Origin: Flectonema sp. DT1601
Taxonomy: Eukaryota; Euglenozoa; Diplonemea; Diplonemida; Diplonemidae
Length of the DNA: 64,000 nt
Direction of reading: 5' to 3'
Assembly: GCA_964019425.1 (NCBI GenBank)
Contig: OZ025791.1
Span: 1,154,501-1,218,500, forward strand
The notes under the pieces are model-generated. The model saw only the letters and a program-made list of their open reading frames with translations. It did not search any database and had not been told where the DNA came from. Made by a program: the position numbers and the translations under genes. This document shows positions 38,001-46,113 of the stretch, in pieces. Position 1 is the stretch's first letter, and every line of letters begins with the position of its first letter.

Positions 38001-41000
38001 AAAGACTCGCAGTGTCCGATTGCGAATCCCCATCACAAACTGAAAGGGTTACTGTTCCAGAGAATAACTCATATATAAACACGAAAGGAATTCTAATCAT
38101 ACTCTGTGAGATACCCATCATCGTGTCCAATTGAAGTAAAGCATTAAAACCCGTAAGAGTACTCTCCTTAGGTCTGGTGTATTTGATACCTGCGCTAATG
38201 CGATCTGCCCAATCAGTTTTTAAAATCGCTACGCAGCTTTCATCAATCAACGTGTCATATGTTTCACTACGATCCCAGTTGTCTTCATACTCACAAGATG
38301 CTTCACCATGGATGCGAGATGCTCGAAGTGTGTTTGCTCGATTCTTTAGAATCATGTGATTCTTCGTCAACTCACTTTCTTCTAAAAGCCGCAACTCATC
38401 CTTTTGAGGAAGTGCACAGGATGCTGAAACATCACCTCGTCGAGTAACATATTTTAACAATTCTTTATCAACCTCCCACGGACATGTCATCTCTGGGTAG
38501 GGAACCATCGACAAAGACATTCGAAGCCTACAAGCAACAGCGTTGATGTGTTTACTTTGAAGTATTGAGAGAGCAAGCCTTCCCCATAATTGTTTTTCCT
38601 CTCCGTTTTCTGCATCAGCAAGACTCAAAGCTGCAGCGACCAACTCATCGTATTGCTGAGTCTGTGACTGACAAAGGCAAAGATACATCGCTGAAGCAAG
38701 TGACTTACTAAATGCAAACACCTCCGACAAGTGAAGTGGATAGAGATAATGCCTTGATCCTTCCGTCAGTACAGAGACCCAAGCTGGCTCTCCTCTCCTG
38801 AAGATACTTTGAGTAGAGACATCCGATAGCTCTGTGACCCACGTTGGGTCCTTCTCTTTTACGTTCTCTTCTTCCGTAGGTTGTTCCTCAAGAGATGGAA
38901 TTTCAGGCGGTGAAGGTGATGAGGGTTGCGATGGGGTTGCAGTTAGTGTCGCAGGGGTAACTCCTGAAGCTGCAGGTTTCTTCCTAAAGAAACTGAATGC
39001 CTCGCCTCCCTTTGCAGGCCCTTTAAAACTTTCGAGACGCTGAGCAACCGCTTCAGGTAGCAGGTCATCCACAAGAGACGCAAACACTTCACTGTGGGCT
39101 TTCATGACATCAGCATTGCGTTGTGTTTCCCGTGGAAGTCTTTTTAGCATAAATGAAATTAATTCTTCCTTCATGGCGTTAGCTATCTCGGGATCGTATG
39201 CGGCCTCCAACTCATCAGCAACCTCCTGTACAACTCTACTTGATGGAGATACAACTACTGTTGCTGCCTGTTCTGTTTCATACTGCTCTCGTAATTTTTT
39301 GTTGGACTTCTTGCCGACACACTCATGGCACTTAAACCCACTCTTGCGAACTCGACCTGCTCGGTCTGTTCGACCGCAGACAATGCAAACTTCCGTAAGA
39401 CGACCAGCAGCCTCGTGTTTCTTGCGCCTGTCAGAAGGGACGAGATCAAGTGGCTGACAGTCGTAGTCTTCACCATTTTCAAAATGAACTGAAAAGGTAC
39501 CTGCGATTTGACCATGACCAGTTACTGTTCCTTCGAGTTTTGCAGGTACCGCAGTACTTCCATCAGGAAACTTTATACTACGAGCTGATACAACATGACT
39601 TCCAACAGCTGTAACCAACGGTGCGTGTGTCCCTGGTTTCATTGGCTCAGCTATAGCAGAAACCATAACTGAGAGCTGACCCGTTGATGCATCCTGTAGT
39701 AGCAAACTTCCTCCTCCAAACTGCTTTATAACACTTTTAGTGTTGTCAGATACCTGACCAGTGTACAACTTCTGTCCAGCGTGTTGGTCGCATATCAAAC
39801 AGCCTGACTCACTCATATGAAAAGATAACATTAGTCTTGGTATTTCTATTAACTTAATTGAACCAGTCTCATCTCCCCATACTAAGATGTGTGAAATATT
39901 TTCAATTCGGACCAGCAGTTTTGCTAACTCAGAAGAAAGATCATGAAGTAAATTAATTAAAATTAACTTCGGTTCTCCCTCGATTGGTTTATTGTCAGCA
40001 TCAGCAGACTGACGGGTAACAATTGCTGTGGCATCTTCTCCCTTTTGAAGTAACTCAATTGTGAGAATAGTACGAACAGTTCCTTCAGGACATTCTCTTA
40101 AGTAACCAGAGAGGCTGTGAGGTGATGGAGTAGTTTGATTCTGCCAGAAGATATATTGCCCTAAAATACAATCCGGAAGTAATCCAAGTAGCAGTCGAGT
40201 AGGAACATGAGTTTGCGTGCCCAATTCTTTGTTTATTGTCCTGCAAATTACAAGCGATGGTTGTGATTGTTCGATAAACGCAGCCGTACCTGCCTGCAAC
40301 GACCATTCTTCATCGCAATTTTTCCAAACCCGTTGTTCAACAACTGAGTCCGTTTCACTTTCACCAACATGAGGAGAGTGCAAGCTCCACGCTGCGTCAG
40401 ATGTAAATTTCTGTCTTCTGTAATACCTCCTCCCGTACTCAACCACATCGTAAATGTGAACAACTGGTGGAGTCTGACTAACAACAACTTCCTTAAGTTG
40501 AATAGGACCTTCTGTTCTACCTCTTGCTTGATACAAACCAGTCAAGACAATATTTGACTTATCAGCACAGCTAGTGGAGGGTAAGTAAAGTATCATTTCT
40601 TGAAGAATTGGTGTGACTTGCTTAACAGGTTCCAGCACCTCAGCAATCCATCTGTCAGCAACACCCAAAGAAGAAGGTTTGTATTGTTTCCCTTTCGGCA
40701 TTACTGGAGATCGGGTATCAGAATCCCAATACTGAAGATCGTGTCTCCTACCCAACATCCTTAACCAATGTCGGTGTTTGTTAACTGAGACATCAGCGCA
40801 GTGAACGTCACCTATTTGTTTGAAAACTGTTTGGAAATCGCTGTTGTCGTAAATTTGTTGCGGGACTAGTTTTAATTCCTGTTTTTTGAGAGAGAATTCC
40901 CCCAAGTTAACATTTATCATTATGGCATTCGGACCTTCAGATGTTCTAAGAAGCCAATCACGGTACGACTCTTCGGGTTTTGGTTTCAATGCGTCTGGTG

Positions 41001-44000
41001 AAAAACTTGAATCTGGAACTAGTGAACCAGGGAGATTCGGTGGTACGATCCATTTCCGCTTTGGTTGTTCCTGCACACCTTTGTTAGGTTTGAATATGTC
41101 ACCTGTCATTGTAGCCACTCGTGATACTGCTTCTGGAACACTTCCATCATCGTTGTCAATAATCCATCTCCACATTGGTCTTCTGTGTTTTTCAAACACC
41201 TCAAATATTTCGAATTCAGTTATCCCACCCAATCCCTTGCCTCGATGAAAACTTGACACAAATACCTGAGCTGCTAAGACTGTGGCGACTGACTGAAATG
41301 TGTAGTCATTCGGTTCAGTGTTTCTAAACAGTAAAGCCAAGTGTGAATAAATTTTACACGTCGCGGAAATGTCTTTTGCGAGTAGTGTTTTCCGACACCA
41401 ACGAGAGAGCATTCGAAAGACTTGACCAGTGAGGATCTCACTTAGTTGAGTTTCAGTTTTTTTAAGAATTTGATATTCTTCAGTTACCACAGTTGAGAGT
41501 AGGCCGCGAACTCCACGTCGAATTGCTGGATTAGTTGAATCATGATGAGCACTTGATTGAGCCTCTGCATGTCTCAGACAAAAACAAACATAACTCTGAA
41601 TTCTAACTGTCAATCTCACAACATATAAAATAGTTGTCGCAGAATGCTGACTATACCTACCAGTGTCTTTTTCCAACACATAAGATATCATTTGTGTTAA
41701 TGATTTAAATATTACATCAGGGGATGTCGTCAATTCATTATTTAGAAGTCCCGCTGGAGTTGACAAGTGTTCTCGTGTATCAGCGGGAATATATTGAGGA
41801 CACATTTTTTGAAGCTCTACTTGAAATGAAGCAGGTTCGAAAAGAGCAGCATCTATAACAGATTGTACAGTAGGGTCACTAAGAGCATGAATTCTATCTC
41901 TGTCCGCAAAGAATCCCATTAGCAGGGGAATTCTAATAAACGGAGCAGTTAAAATGGTAAGAAGTAATTCGCTATCTTGTTTACGTAAGGAGGAGTCAAA
42001 ATCTGGTAATTCCTTTGACGGGATGAATAAAACATCATCTTCCGTATCGATCTGTCGGCCAGCCAAAACACTTGGATCAGCAGCTGAGAAGTTTCGTAAC
42101 GTCTTTCTTTTTTCAATTCCTAACTTCTCTTTGAAACCCCTAAACAGGCCACCAGTCTTGACCGTTTTTGTGATCGTGTCGTCGAGGCATTTCTGGAAAC
42201 CTTCAACTGTGAGCATCGTTTTATCATCTTCGAGAACTTCGTACCTTAGAATTGCGTGATGAGCATTCCACAACTTAATATCGGGAAGTGCTTCAACAGT
42301 TTTAGATAACAACATTCTCAAAAGAAACACAGAATCGCGCAGTAATTGAAACTCCGGAAATGCATCAACAACAACTGGGTCTTCCCCTGAAAACAGTGGC
42401 GCTACATCTTCCGGTGCATCACTTCTATAGGCATCACCTGCAGCGCAGAAGAGCTGAGTTATAAATAGCGTGTCACCGTCACATAATTTCAAACCATCTT
42501 CAAACGAGAACAAGACATGATCTCGATACAATCCCTTTTTGTATTGCATGAAATAATCGAGTACGATAGTTCGCAGTCCCATTACTTCAGGAGAACAGAT
42601 TAGTAAACAATCTGTTTGATGTAGTAGCTCACTCATGTCGAGGCCAAATCGAGTTACTGGTCCCTCACACGTTCCATCGTAATGGAGGGAGAAGGCAGAC
42701 AAATTGTTTTTCACAGTAGTTCTACAAAGCGAATCAATAACTGCCAAGATTGAGGCAGCGATGATCACTCGAAGGCCGTCGATTTCACGGCTTGTTCGAA
42801 GAGAAAAGACAGATGAAATGAAATGTCTCAGCAACGTGTGAAACATTCGAAGTAGCTCCTGCTGTGATTCGTAACGAATTTCTCGACGGTAGAAACAACG
42901 TGAATCAAACAATTGATGATTCTTATGTAACGGTAAAGGAACAACTCTACACATTAGATGAGATATAAAAGACACTTTAAGTGGAGCTGCTAATAACATC
43001 GCTTGTTGTTGATTGTCGAGTAAGAATAAACAATTTAAAGAATTCTTCATAACACTTACCAAATCATCCCAGTCGTGTACTTCCTCTGATAAAACTGCCA
43101 GCGGAATAGGTAAAACCATTTTTGGTCTAATCGGAGGGCCAATCAGACTTTCAATAGATGACTGATTGCAAAAAGCACCCCATCTTGAGAACCACTTTCC
43201 AACGGGCCTACTCAGGTCAACTTCATCAGGCACAGGCTGAGATATCACGTATATGATACTAGAAGGGGGTTTCGCTGACTTTATAAGTTCGTTATTGGTT
43301 TCCAAAATGAGTTTTCTTAGGTCTTGCTGCTCTGACTGAACTCCCGAAAACTCACTAGCAGTCGCTGCCAACTCACCAAGTGCCAATTTAACTGCAGCTA
43401 CTTCGGCTACTGACAACGGTGGAGATGCAGCTGATTGCATCATTTTCTTTATTTTTGAGATACACAAATTCCTGACTGCCACCTCTGAGTACCATCCAGC
43501 TTGTTGTTTGGATGCCCCACAACACCTCAACCCAAAACGAGTGGCGGCAATAATTGTGTGGACGAACAAAATATCACCGTTGGGAGGCATTCTCTGAAAC
43601 CATCCTCCAACATCTTCGCGAGGACACGTCTTTGGTGGCACTCGGGAAAGATAAGGACAGAGCACCTCATAAATTAATTGAGGCCCATTGGATCGATGCG
43701 GGTAAACCAGCTGACGCAGCACGACATACCAGAAAGTGCCAGTAGTCATTTTCGAGGCGGGAACATTATCCAAAATATAAGGCATTCTACGGAGCATTTC
43801 AGAAGCTGTTGGTGGTGCTGGGGATGGCATGACAAGATGGTATGAGACGCCAACTCCAAAGTTGCAAATGCCAACATTTAAATCACCACTTTGCTTTTTT
43901 GTTTTATAAATAACAAACAGTATAAAGCTTCCATTTTGTTTAGTTCCAGTAGTGACCCAACCTGCTGGGATGATAGTCATTCCACCAGCTGGAAGGCTCT

Positions 44001-44304
44001 TAATCTTATCAGTTATGAAGGTAATGTACGTTTGCAAATTACTTCTAAAAACGGACTTATCCATCCCACCTCCTACAAATGGCTGAGGTAATCTTCTGAG
44101 CATTTCAGTGCAATCATTCAAAGCAGTAGATACTTCTCTTATCCCAGGAACTACAGATGTACTAGTTGCTAAATCTGCAAACAAGTCTGCTATGTACTTA
44201 ACAGATTTACTAACTTGCTCAACTGATAGTGGGCCGTCAGCTTTTTCCCTCACCATCGACTTCGTAAATAAACCACACAACACATCGTTGTGCAGCTCAT
44301 TCAT
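32050..44304 (-). CDS. Giant DUF3638/DUF3645-type ATPase with EF-hands, single exon
   Basis: An unbroken 4084-codon reading frame from the ATG at 44304. Near residue 2495 is a Walker A-like GQGKT (QMIMGQGKTTVVMPLLSII). Near 2660 is a Walker B LLLDEIDLLLHP, near 3050 GFSGTPNDLLPRS, and near 3200 RDAAQGAFRLRGIGNGQ. Together these match the DUF3638/DUF3645 family and resemble an SF2 helicase motor. A CxxC-x15-CxxC zinc-type motif lies near 1640 (CIVCGRTD, CHEC). After an acidic Glu/Gln tract (about 3370-3405) come EF-hand-like units near 3535 and 3748 (DTDKNGILSKAE is a good calcium loop). The tail is beta-rich. Family members are very large and poorly characterised in fungi and protists; substrate and location are unknown. 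No intron in 12.3 kb is notable. Confidence 0.93.
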   Translation of the reverse strand: MNELHNDVLCGLFTKSMVREKADGPLSVEQVSKSVKYIADLFADLATSTSVVPGIREVSTALNDCTEMLRRLPQPFVGGGMDKSVFRSNLQTYITFITDKIKSLPAGGMTIIPAGWVTTGTKQNGSFILFVIYKTKKQSGDLNVGICNFGVGVSYHLVMPSPAPPTASEMLRRMPYILDNVPASKMTTGTFWYVVLRQLVYPHRSNGPQLIYEVLCPYLSRVPPKTCPREDVGGWFQRMPPNGDILFVHTIIAATRFGLRCCGASKQQAGWYSEVAVRNLCISKIKKMMQSAASPPLSVAEVAAVKLALGELAATASEFSGVQSEQQDLRKLILETNNELIKSAKPPSSIIYVISQPVPDEVDLSRPVGKWFSRWGAFCNQSSIESLIGPPIRPKMVLPIPLAVLSEEVHDWDDLVSVMKNSLNCLFLLDNQQQAMLLAAPLKVSFISHLMCRVVPLPLHKNHQLFDSRCFYRREIRYESQQELLRMFHTLLRHFISSVFSLRTSREIDGLRVIIAASILAVIDSLCRTTVKNNLSAFSLHYDGTCEGPVTRFGLDMSELLHQTDCLLICSPEVMGLRTIVLDYFMQYKKGLYRDHVLFSFEDGLKLCDGDTLFITQLFCAAGDAYRSDAPEDVAPLFSGEDPVVVDAFPEFQLLRDSVFLLRMLLSKTVEALPDIKLWNAHHAILRYEVLEDDKTMLTVEGFQKCLDDTITKTVKTGGLFRGFKEKLGIEKRKTLRNFSAADPSVLAGRQIDTEDDVLFIPSKELPDFDSSLRKQDSELLLTILTAPFIRIPLLMGFFADRDRIHALSDPTVQSVIDAALFEPASFQVELQKMCPQYIPADTREHLSTPAGLLNNELTTSPDVIFKSLTQMISYVLEKDTGRYSQHSATTILYVVRLTVRIQSYVCFCLRHAEAQSSAHHDSTNPAIRRGVRGLLSTVVTEEYQILKKTETQLSEILTGQVFRMLSRWCRKTLLAKDISATCKIYSHLALLFRNTEPNDYTFQSVATVLAAQVFVSSFHRGKGLGGITEFEIFEVFEKHRRPMWRWIIDNDDGSVPEAVSRVATMTGDIFKPNKGVQEQPKRKWIVPPNLPGSLVPDSSFSPDALKPKPEESYRDWLLRTSEGPNAIMINVNLGEFSLKKQELKLVPQQIYDNSDFQTVFKQIGDVHCADVSVNKHRHWLRMLGRRHDLQYWDSDTRSPVMPKGKQYKPSSLGVADRWIAEVLEPVKQVTPILQEMILYLPSTSCADKSNIVLTGLYQARGRTEGPIQLKEVVVSQTPPVVHIYDVVEYGRRYYRRQKFTSDAAWSLHSPHVGESETDSVVEQRVWKNCDEEWSLQAGTAAFIEQSQPSLVICRTINKELGTQTHVPTRLLLGLLPDCILGQYIFWQNQTTPSPHSLSGYLRECPEGTVRTILTIELLQKGEDATAIVTRQSADADNKPIEGEPKLILINLLHDLSSELAKLLVRIENISHILVWGDETGSIKLIEIPRLMLSFHMSESGCLICDQHAGQKLYTGQVSDNTKSVIKQFGGGSLLLQDASTGQLSVMVSAIAEPMKPGTHAPLVTAVGSHVVSARSIKFPDGSTAVPAKLEGTVTGHGQIAGTFSVHFENGEDYDCQPLDLVPSDRRKKHEAAGRLTEVCIVCGRTDRAGRVRKSGFKCHECVGKKSNKKLREQYETEQAATVVVSPSSRVVQEVADELEAAYDPEIANAMKEELISFMLKRLPRETQRNADVMKAHSEVFASLVDDLLPEAVAQRLESFKGPAKGGEAFSFFRKKPAASGVTPATLTATPSQPSSPSPPEIPSLEEQPTEEENVKEKDPTWVTELSDVSTQSIFRRGEPAWVSVLTEGSRHYLYPLHLSEVFAFSKSLASAMYLCLCQSQTQQYDELVAAALSLADAENGEEKQLWGRLALSILQSKHINAVACRLRMSLSMVPYPEMTCPWEVDKELLKYVTRRGDVSASCALPQKDELRLLEESELTKNHMILKNRANTLRASRIHGEASCEYEDNWDRSETYDTLIDESCVAILKTDWADRISAGIKYTRPKESTLTGFNALLQLDTMMGISQSMIRIPFVFIYELFSGTVTLSVCDGDSQSDTASLLSRLLPDSNKTGTLISILRVLDLNPSIISTLPHYDDGRREGEGKAKAMVSGLFRGTSATTKLVQEVCNRIREQKEGIVFGVSNQLSSYTPPATIRISGSDDKRWLASPLVSDLQCLSRPHLIQNNNSFTQPLSVISAKTVRSVETISDLNDDRLPALHQSLDNLPSERCVDHIKSRLARDLENYEISKKSNKTPDMAHLGKGIRTTLRKSLTAMREADLLEMNNVRKATELMVNKNDGASWLARYGGTEVSVTMIDLSKGLCSNKGDLLIKKILDTDIGSLDEVWSNVIRWMYFGSRVSQIVRCLNELTSLEEQLRETPDEKQTIGLKAASLAAAVSAERHYTAPNGDVVTFDPRYLCYEFIFSILLRKSQVELLGKFQGAIMSGNSLCHQMIMGQGKTTVVMPLLSIIIADGSKLVTACMPRSLLDFSKSVLRESFSSPILQKAVLSIEFDRFSNVTTDLLKKVTAAVSSKAVVVIAPSSIKALLLKVIELSDSLDVNRLQAKAEVESEKKVLRKIKRVFGKSKTKTLTTTDKKNIQIKISIANDVLQLFQKGVLLLDEIDLLLHPLKSELNWPLGDKKPLDMSDKGFRWELPWQLLQLLYSDDLPMFEDVHEAHSIQKEIKTRIQEGELKHAVQSSPHFALISRLFYDNWLIPPSARYVVLWLRHHAVCCELSNEEIICYVSCKTASDLPQRALEKVRRTCRDLDIKMLNLSRLWITVLLPHVISRIHRVSYGVLGPSELERFLVLNPTMPKTRRLLAIPFTGKDTPSDSSEFQDPDVVIGFTCLAYKLSGLRYDNFLDLIKFLKSEMKEESGRPHHQRKHCLKYVEWIKNAGGRVRGFSWDGSFLFGKKDVAESAIKITELTEDSDADDMELKAFVWPLETIELSDVEQTEFIYSILQHSEKAIEFYLQEVVFPELLDKSPQTLTASAQELAGKPLASTVLGFSGTPNDLLPRSMGACHYAIGDDGKILDVLSNPKVVNPSTLPEDWSPTSLIDMVAKNNKYSALIDTGALVTGMSNLEVAHNLLVNGLKHMKGVVYLTKDGVRKVLIRRGMQSMNLYQCGLSPSERFTFYDHVHTTGMDIKQSFTCHAAMTLSKDMTFRDAAQGAFRLRGIGNGQTVDFLVPPSVHSLIKKNIGESTTMKYSQMSCILWLIQNTLKSEKHLLQLLCQQSLRTVWRHAAISQLQKSTGESQLAAESLRVLREVVNFKVSNQLAKDDFTTIEQSMKMEIDSHSQWLGKLGDGGDAERVCDSLLTTVTNGPVAGTHVTADLQYEQEQVQEQEAEQEQQQEQEQEQEQEQEIEIEAEVEAISDAAANQKYDRQEERLNGWPLSMLDDKDASVFYPLKEFSVHRGILDKTSPAIEFPPYMMASENYYKKKWRWRSLKRLKNIICAMEWVPSSSELSLYQHDGSISDMQRATLRTAFDMIVADGSESISRTELRELLHTLDITPDDDQLNTMMAAVGGGSFEAVAQAISKQSFFQIQSGRYIVVLSLTEAEHLRAALPRLSGSVALMALPLKGVSDNLLLNKSEWHIEQPTGSSHGKAAEACLHFLNSDGDMSDGMLSWALRCLQNTECNKRRDWWVHVRDCRRRKLKPWQELSVARLFVTGDEFTQLAVKAVVSRVKIAITARRMWPADVFSIIDTDKNGILSKAELYEGLHWLGVLVTSQQSEQVFSVLNKDGNTSVEPFKAMFASDGNEDLADNMYNGMIANSMFEDAPLPASTQQSNNLTIYVPPRPSDDRRGGKFEIEVKKHNAFKCIWSSRGTLCDKPLSIWIPKTSGIRDKMSHGRKLTFGYYARPHFKEPGSKDSYPCLTYSISTSISSSELSKWIEKVFPKPVGFTLQFCFVGEAAKKPLYIWRPVPPTAEFIALGDVCTMSEQEPKGLDVRCLPKSWCSPQRDEDLPLQIWDETTFGSATLWMANTFGLFKVENNGRRPKTDYPKLESNFFADYPQEVSQSGSQPGSGPASPGGLEDFLSNKKTD

Positions 44305-44838
44305 TTTGAGATCCCCTGTTATATGATTGAATAGGTGTTATAATATTTAGAAATCGTTATCAGTTAGCACCGAAATGGTCTCATTCAGTTTCAAGAATCT
44401 CACCTGAGAAGTGAATAAATGTACTAAACATAGGCACAGACAAGCTGTGATTGTCCTCGTTACAGATAAGTGTCGAAGACTTTATCCCAATAGTTAGAAT
44501 ATGAGTTTGTTATAAAAAAGTGCACTAAAATAAAATATAAAAAAGAAAAGTTATAAAAACACATTGTTCTGCTGTTCCAATTTATCCCAATAGTTAGTTA
44601 GTATATGAGATTATTAAAAAAAATGCATTTGAGAAAATAAGATACTGAAAACATTAAATTGTTCTGCTGTTCCTTATAACACTGTGAAAAACGCGTAGTT
44701 TCAGGCCTTCATCAGTTCCGGGACTTTATCCAATTTTTTTGTAAATCAGTCTATTGAAAAGTATTTCTTAACATAAGAACTGATAATAACTTGTCCATCA
44801 GAGCTCGTCAGGACAGGCCAGCATACATTTGCTTTCGT
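44305..44838. other. Intergenic, upstream of the giant ATPase
   Basis: It holds the 5' flank of the giant gene (ATAACAG 11 nt before the ATG) and the tandem repeat listed separately. No coding region. Confidence 0.5.
44481..44680. repeat. 100-bp tandem duplication, diverged
   Basis: TTTATCCCAATAGTTAG occurs at 44481 and again at 44581, exactly 100 bp apart, and each copy ends in ATTGTTCTGCTGTTCC. The interiors differ by several substitutions and small indels, so the duplication is not recent. A third partial copy (GACTTTATCCAATTT) may start near 44722. Confidence 0.75.
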
Positions 44839-45057
44839 CTAACTAAGTTGTATCTCTTCCGATGCGGCGCGTTTAACATCAACCGCAAGTCCTTTTATGC
44901 TTCCTTCCGAACTGGAATCATCTCTTGCGTTTCTCTTTTTCTTTACTTCAGTAATGAGTAAGAGTCCTTCTGCTGGTGTCATTGCACGGTCACCATCGAT
45001 GTCTGTTGGAATAGCGTTCATAAGTATCATAATAGAGGACCTGCAGAAACCCCCCAC
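44839..45057 (-). pseudogene. EF-hand-like gene tail beside the transposon
   Basis: A 72-codon ORF with one good EF-hand loop, DIDGDRAMTPAE (acidic residues at 1, 3, 5 and 12), followed by a Lys-rich helix and an acidic/Ser tail ending EEIQLS. An AG in CCAACAG just before the loop could be a splice acceptor, making this a terminal exon. Upstream on the same strand the hAT element begins within about 120 bp, so any earlier exons would have to lie beyond it. It may be a broken gene, or chance coding potential. Confidence 0.4.
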
Positions 45058-45159
45058 CTAACACTCAATCCAAGCCCACCACCCCACGAAAATACTATCC
45101 AACAAATCCAATTCCGCTACTCCCCAGCGGCACACTAGTTTCAAAATTTCATTTTGGGA

Positions 45160-45292
45160 AAAACTATAATTCCACAAAAAAGTTTCTGAAATGTCCGATC
45201 TCAACATGAAAGTTTCCGAAATGGACAGCTCCACACAAAATAGTTTCCGAAACGGACAGCTCCACACACGAAAGTTTCCGAAATGGACAGCT
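45160..45292 (+). repeat. Left inverted terminal array (3 x 31 bp)
   Basis: GGACAG recurs at 45223, 45254 and 45285 (31-bp period) within units reading AGTTTCCGAAATGGACAGC. The outer flank GAAATGTCCGATCTCAACA matches the reverse complement of the right end. Confidence 0.85.
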
Positions 45293-46113
45293 GTTTTTTT
45301 TTTTTTTTATAGCTTACTGCCAGTGCATTTCGGGGTCGCCCAAAGTCATGGGGATTTTTTTTTCCTCGTAAGGCAAGGCCATCCGACGAGATGAGTGAAA
45401 TACACCGAACCTGTGTGACCTGGGGCTAGGCCTGACTGCGCCCCTGGATCGGCATAGCTCGGTATGTGTGCAGGGCCAGGTATAGGGATGGACGAATTTC
45501 GGGTAGAGACACTTGTCCCGACTTGTCAGCTCATACAACATACTTGTGCAAAAAGCTAAAAGCTAAAGCTAAGCTTTTTGGAGCTAAAGCTAAGCTATCT
45601 AGCTTTTTTTAGCTTTTTTTTGAAAAAAAAAATTTTTTAAATTTTGGCATGTTTCTGTACTTTTTTGATATTTTTTTTGGTTTTGTGAGGAAAAAAAGTG
45701 TGGAAAAAAAAAAAAATCACCAATTATAATATTTCCAGTATCCACCACTACAGGTTTTTGTGTGTTTTTTGGCTCATTTAAGCTGTTAAGTGACGTGATT
45801 TTTCGATATTTGCGCAACCTGGTATCTACAAAGATAACATTTCATAATTCAACTATGTGTACTGTTGGGAGAGAAATATGTTTTTTTTTTGATATGACAG
45901 GCAAATTATTACTTATTACAATCAACACTGAGCATGATTATTCACCATACTTGCCTTAACACACATTTTCCCTACCTGGATTAAAAAAATGTCACTAAAA
46001 GGAGGAGATATCCATAAATTCACTAAATAATTATACCACAGAAGTAGTAAAATACAAGCTAGAAAGACATGTGATATCAGTTATTAGAAGAGGGTAGAAA
46101 GGAATTATTAAAC
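45293..46113. other. Transposon interior, downstream of the transposase
   Basis: Non-coding. T/A-runs, an AGCTAAAGCTAAGCT-type simple repeat near 45550-45600, and the left copy of the 22-bp direct repeat. No gene. Confidence 0.5.
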
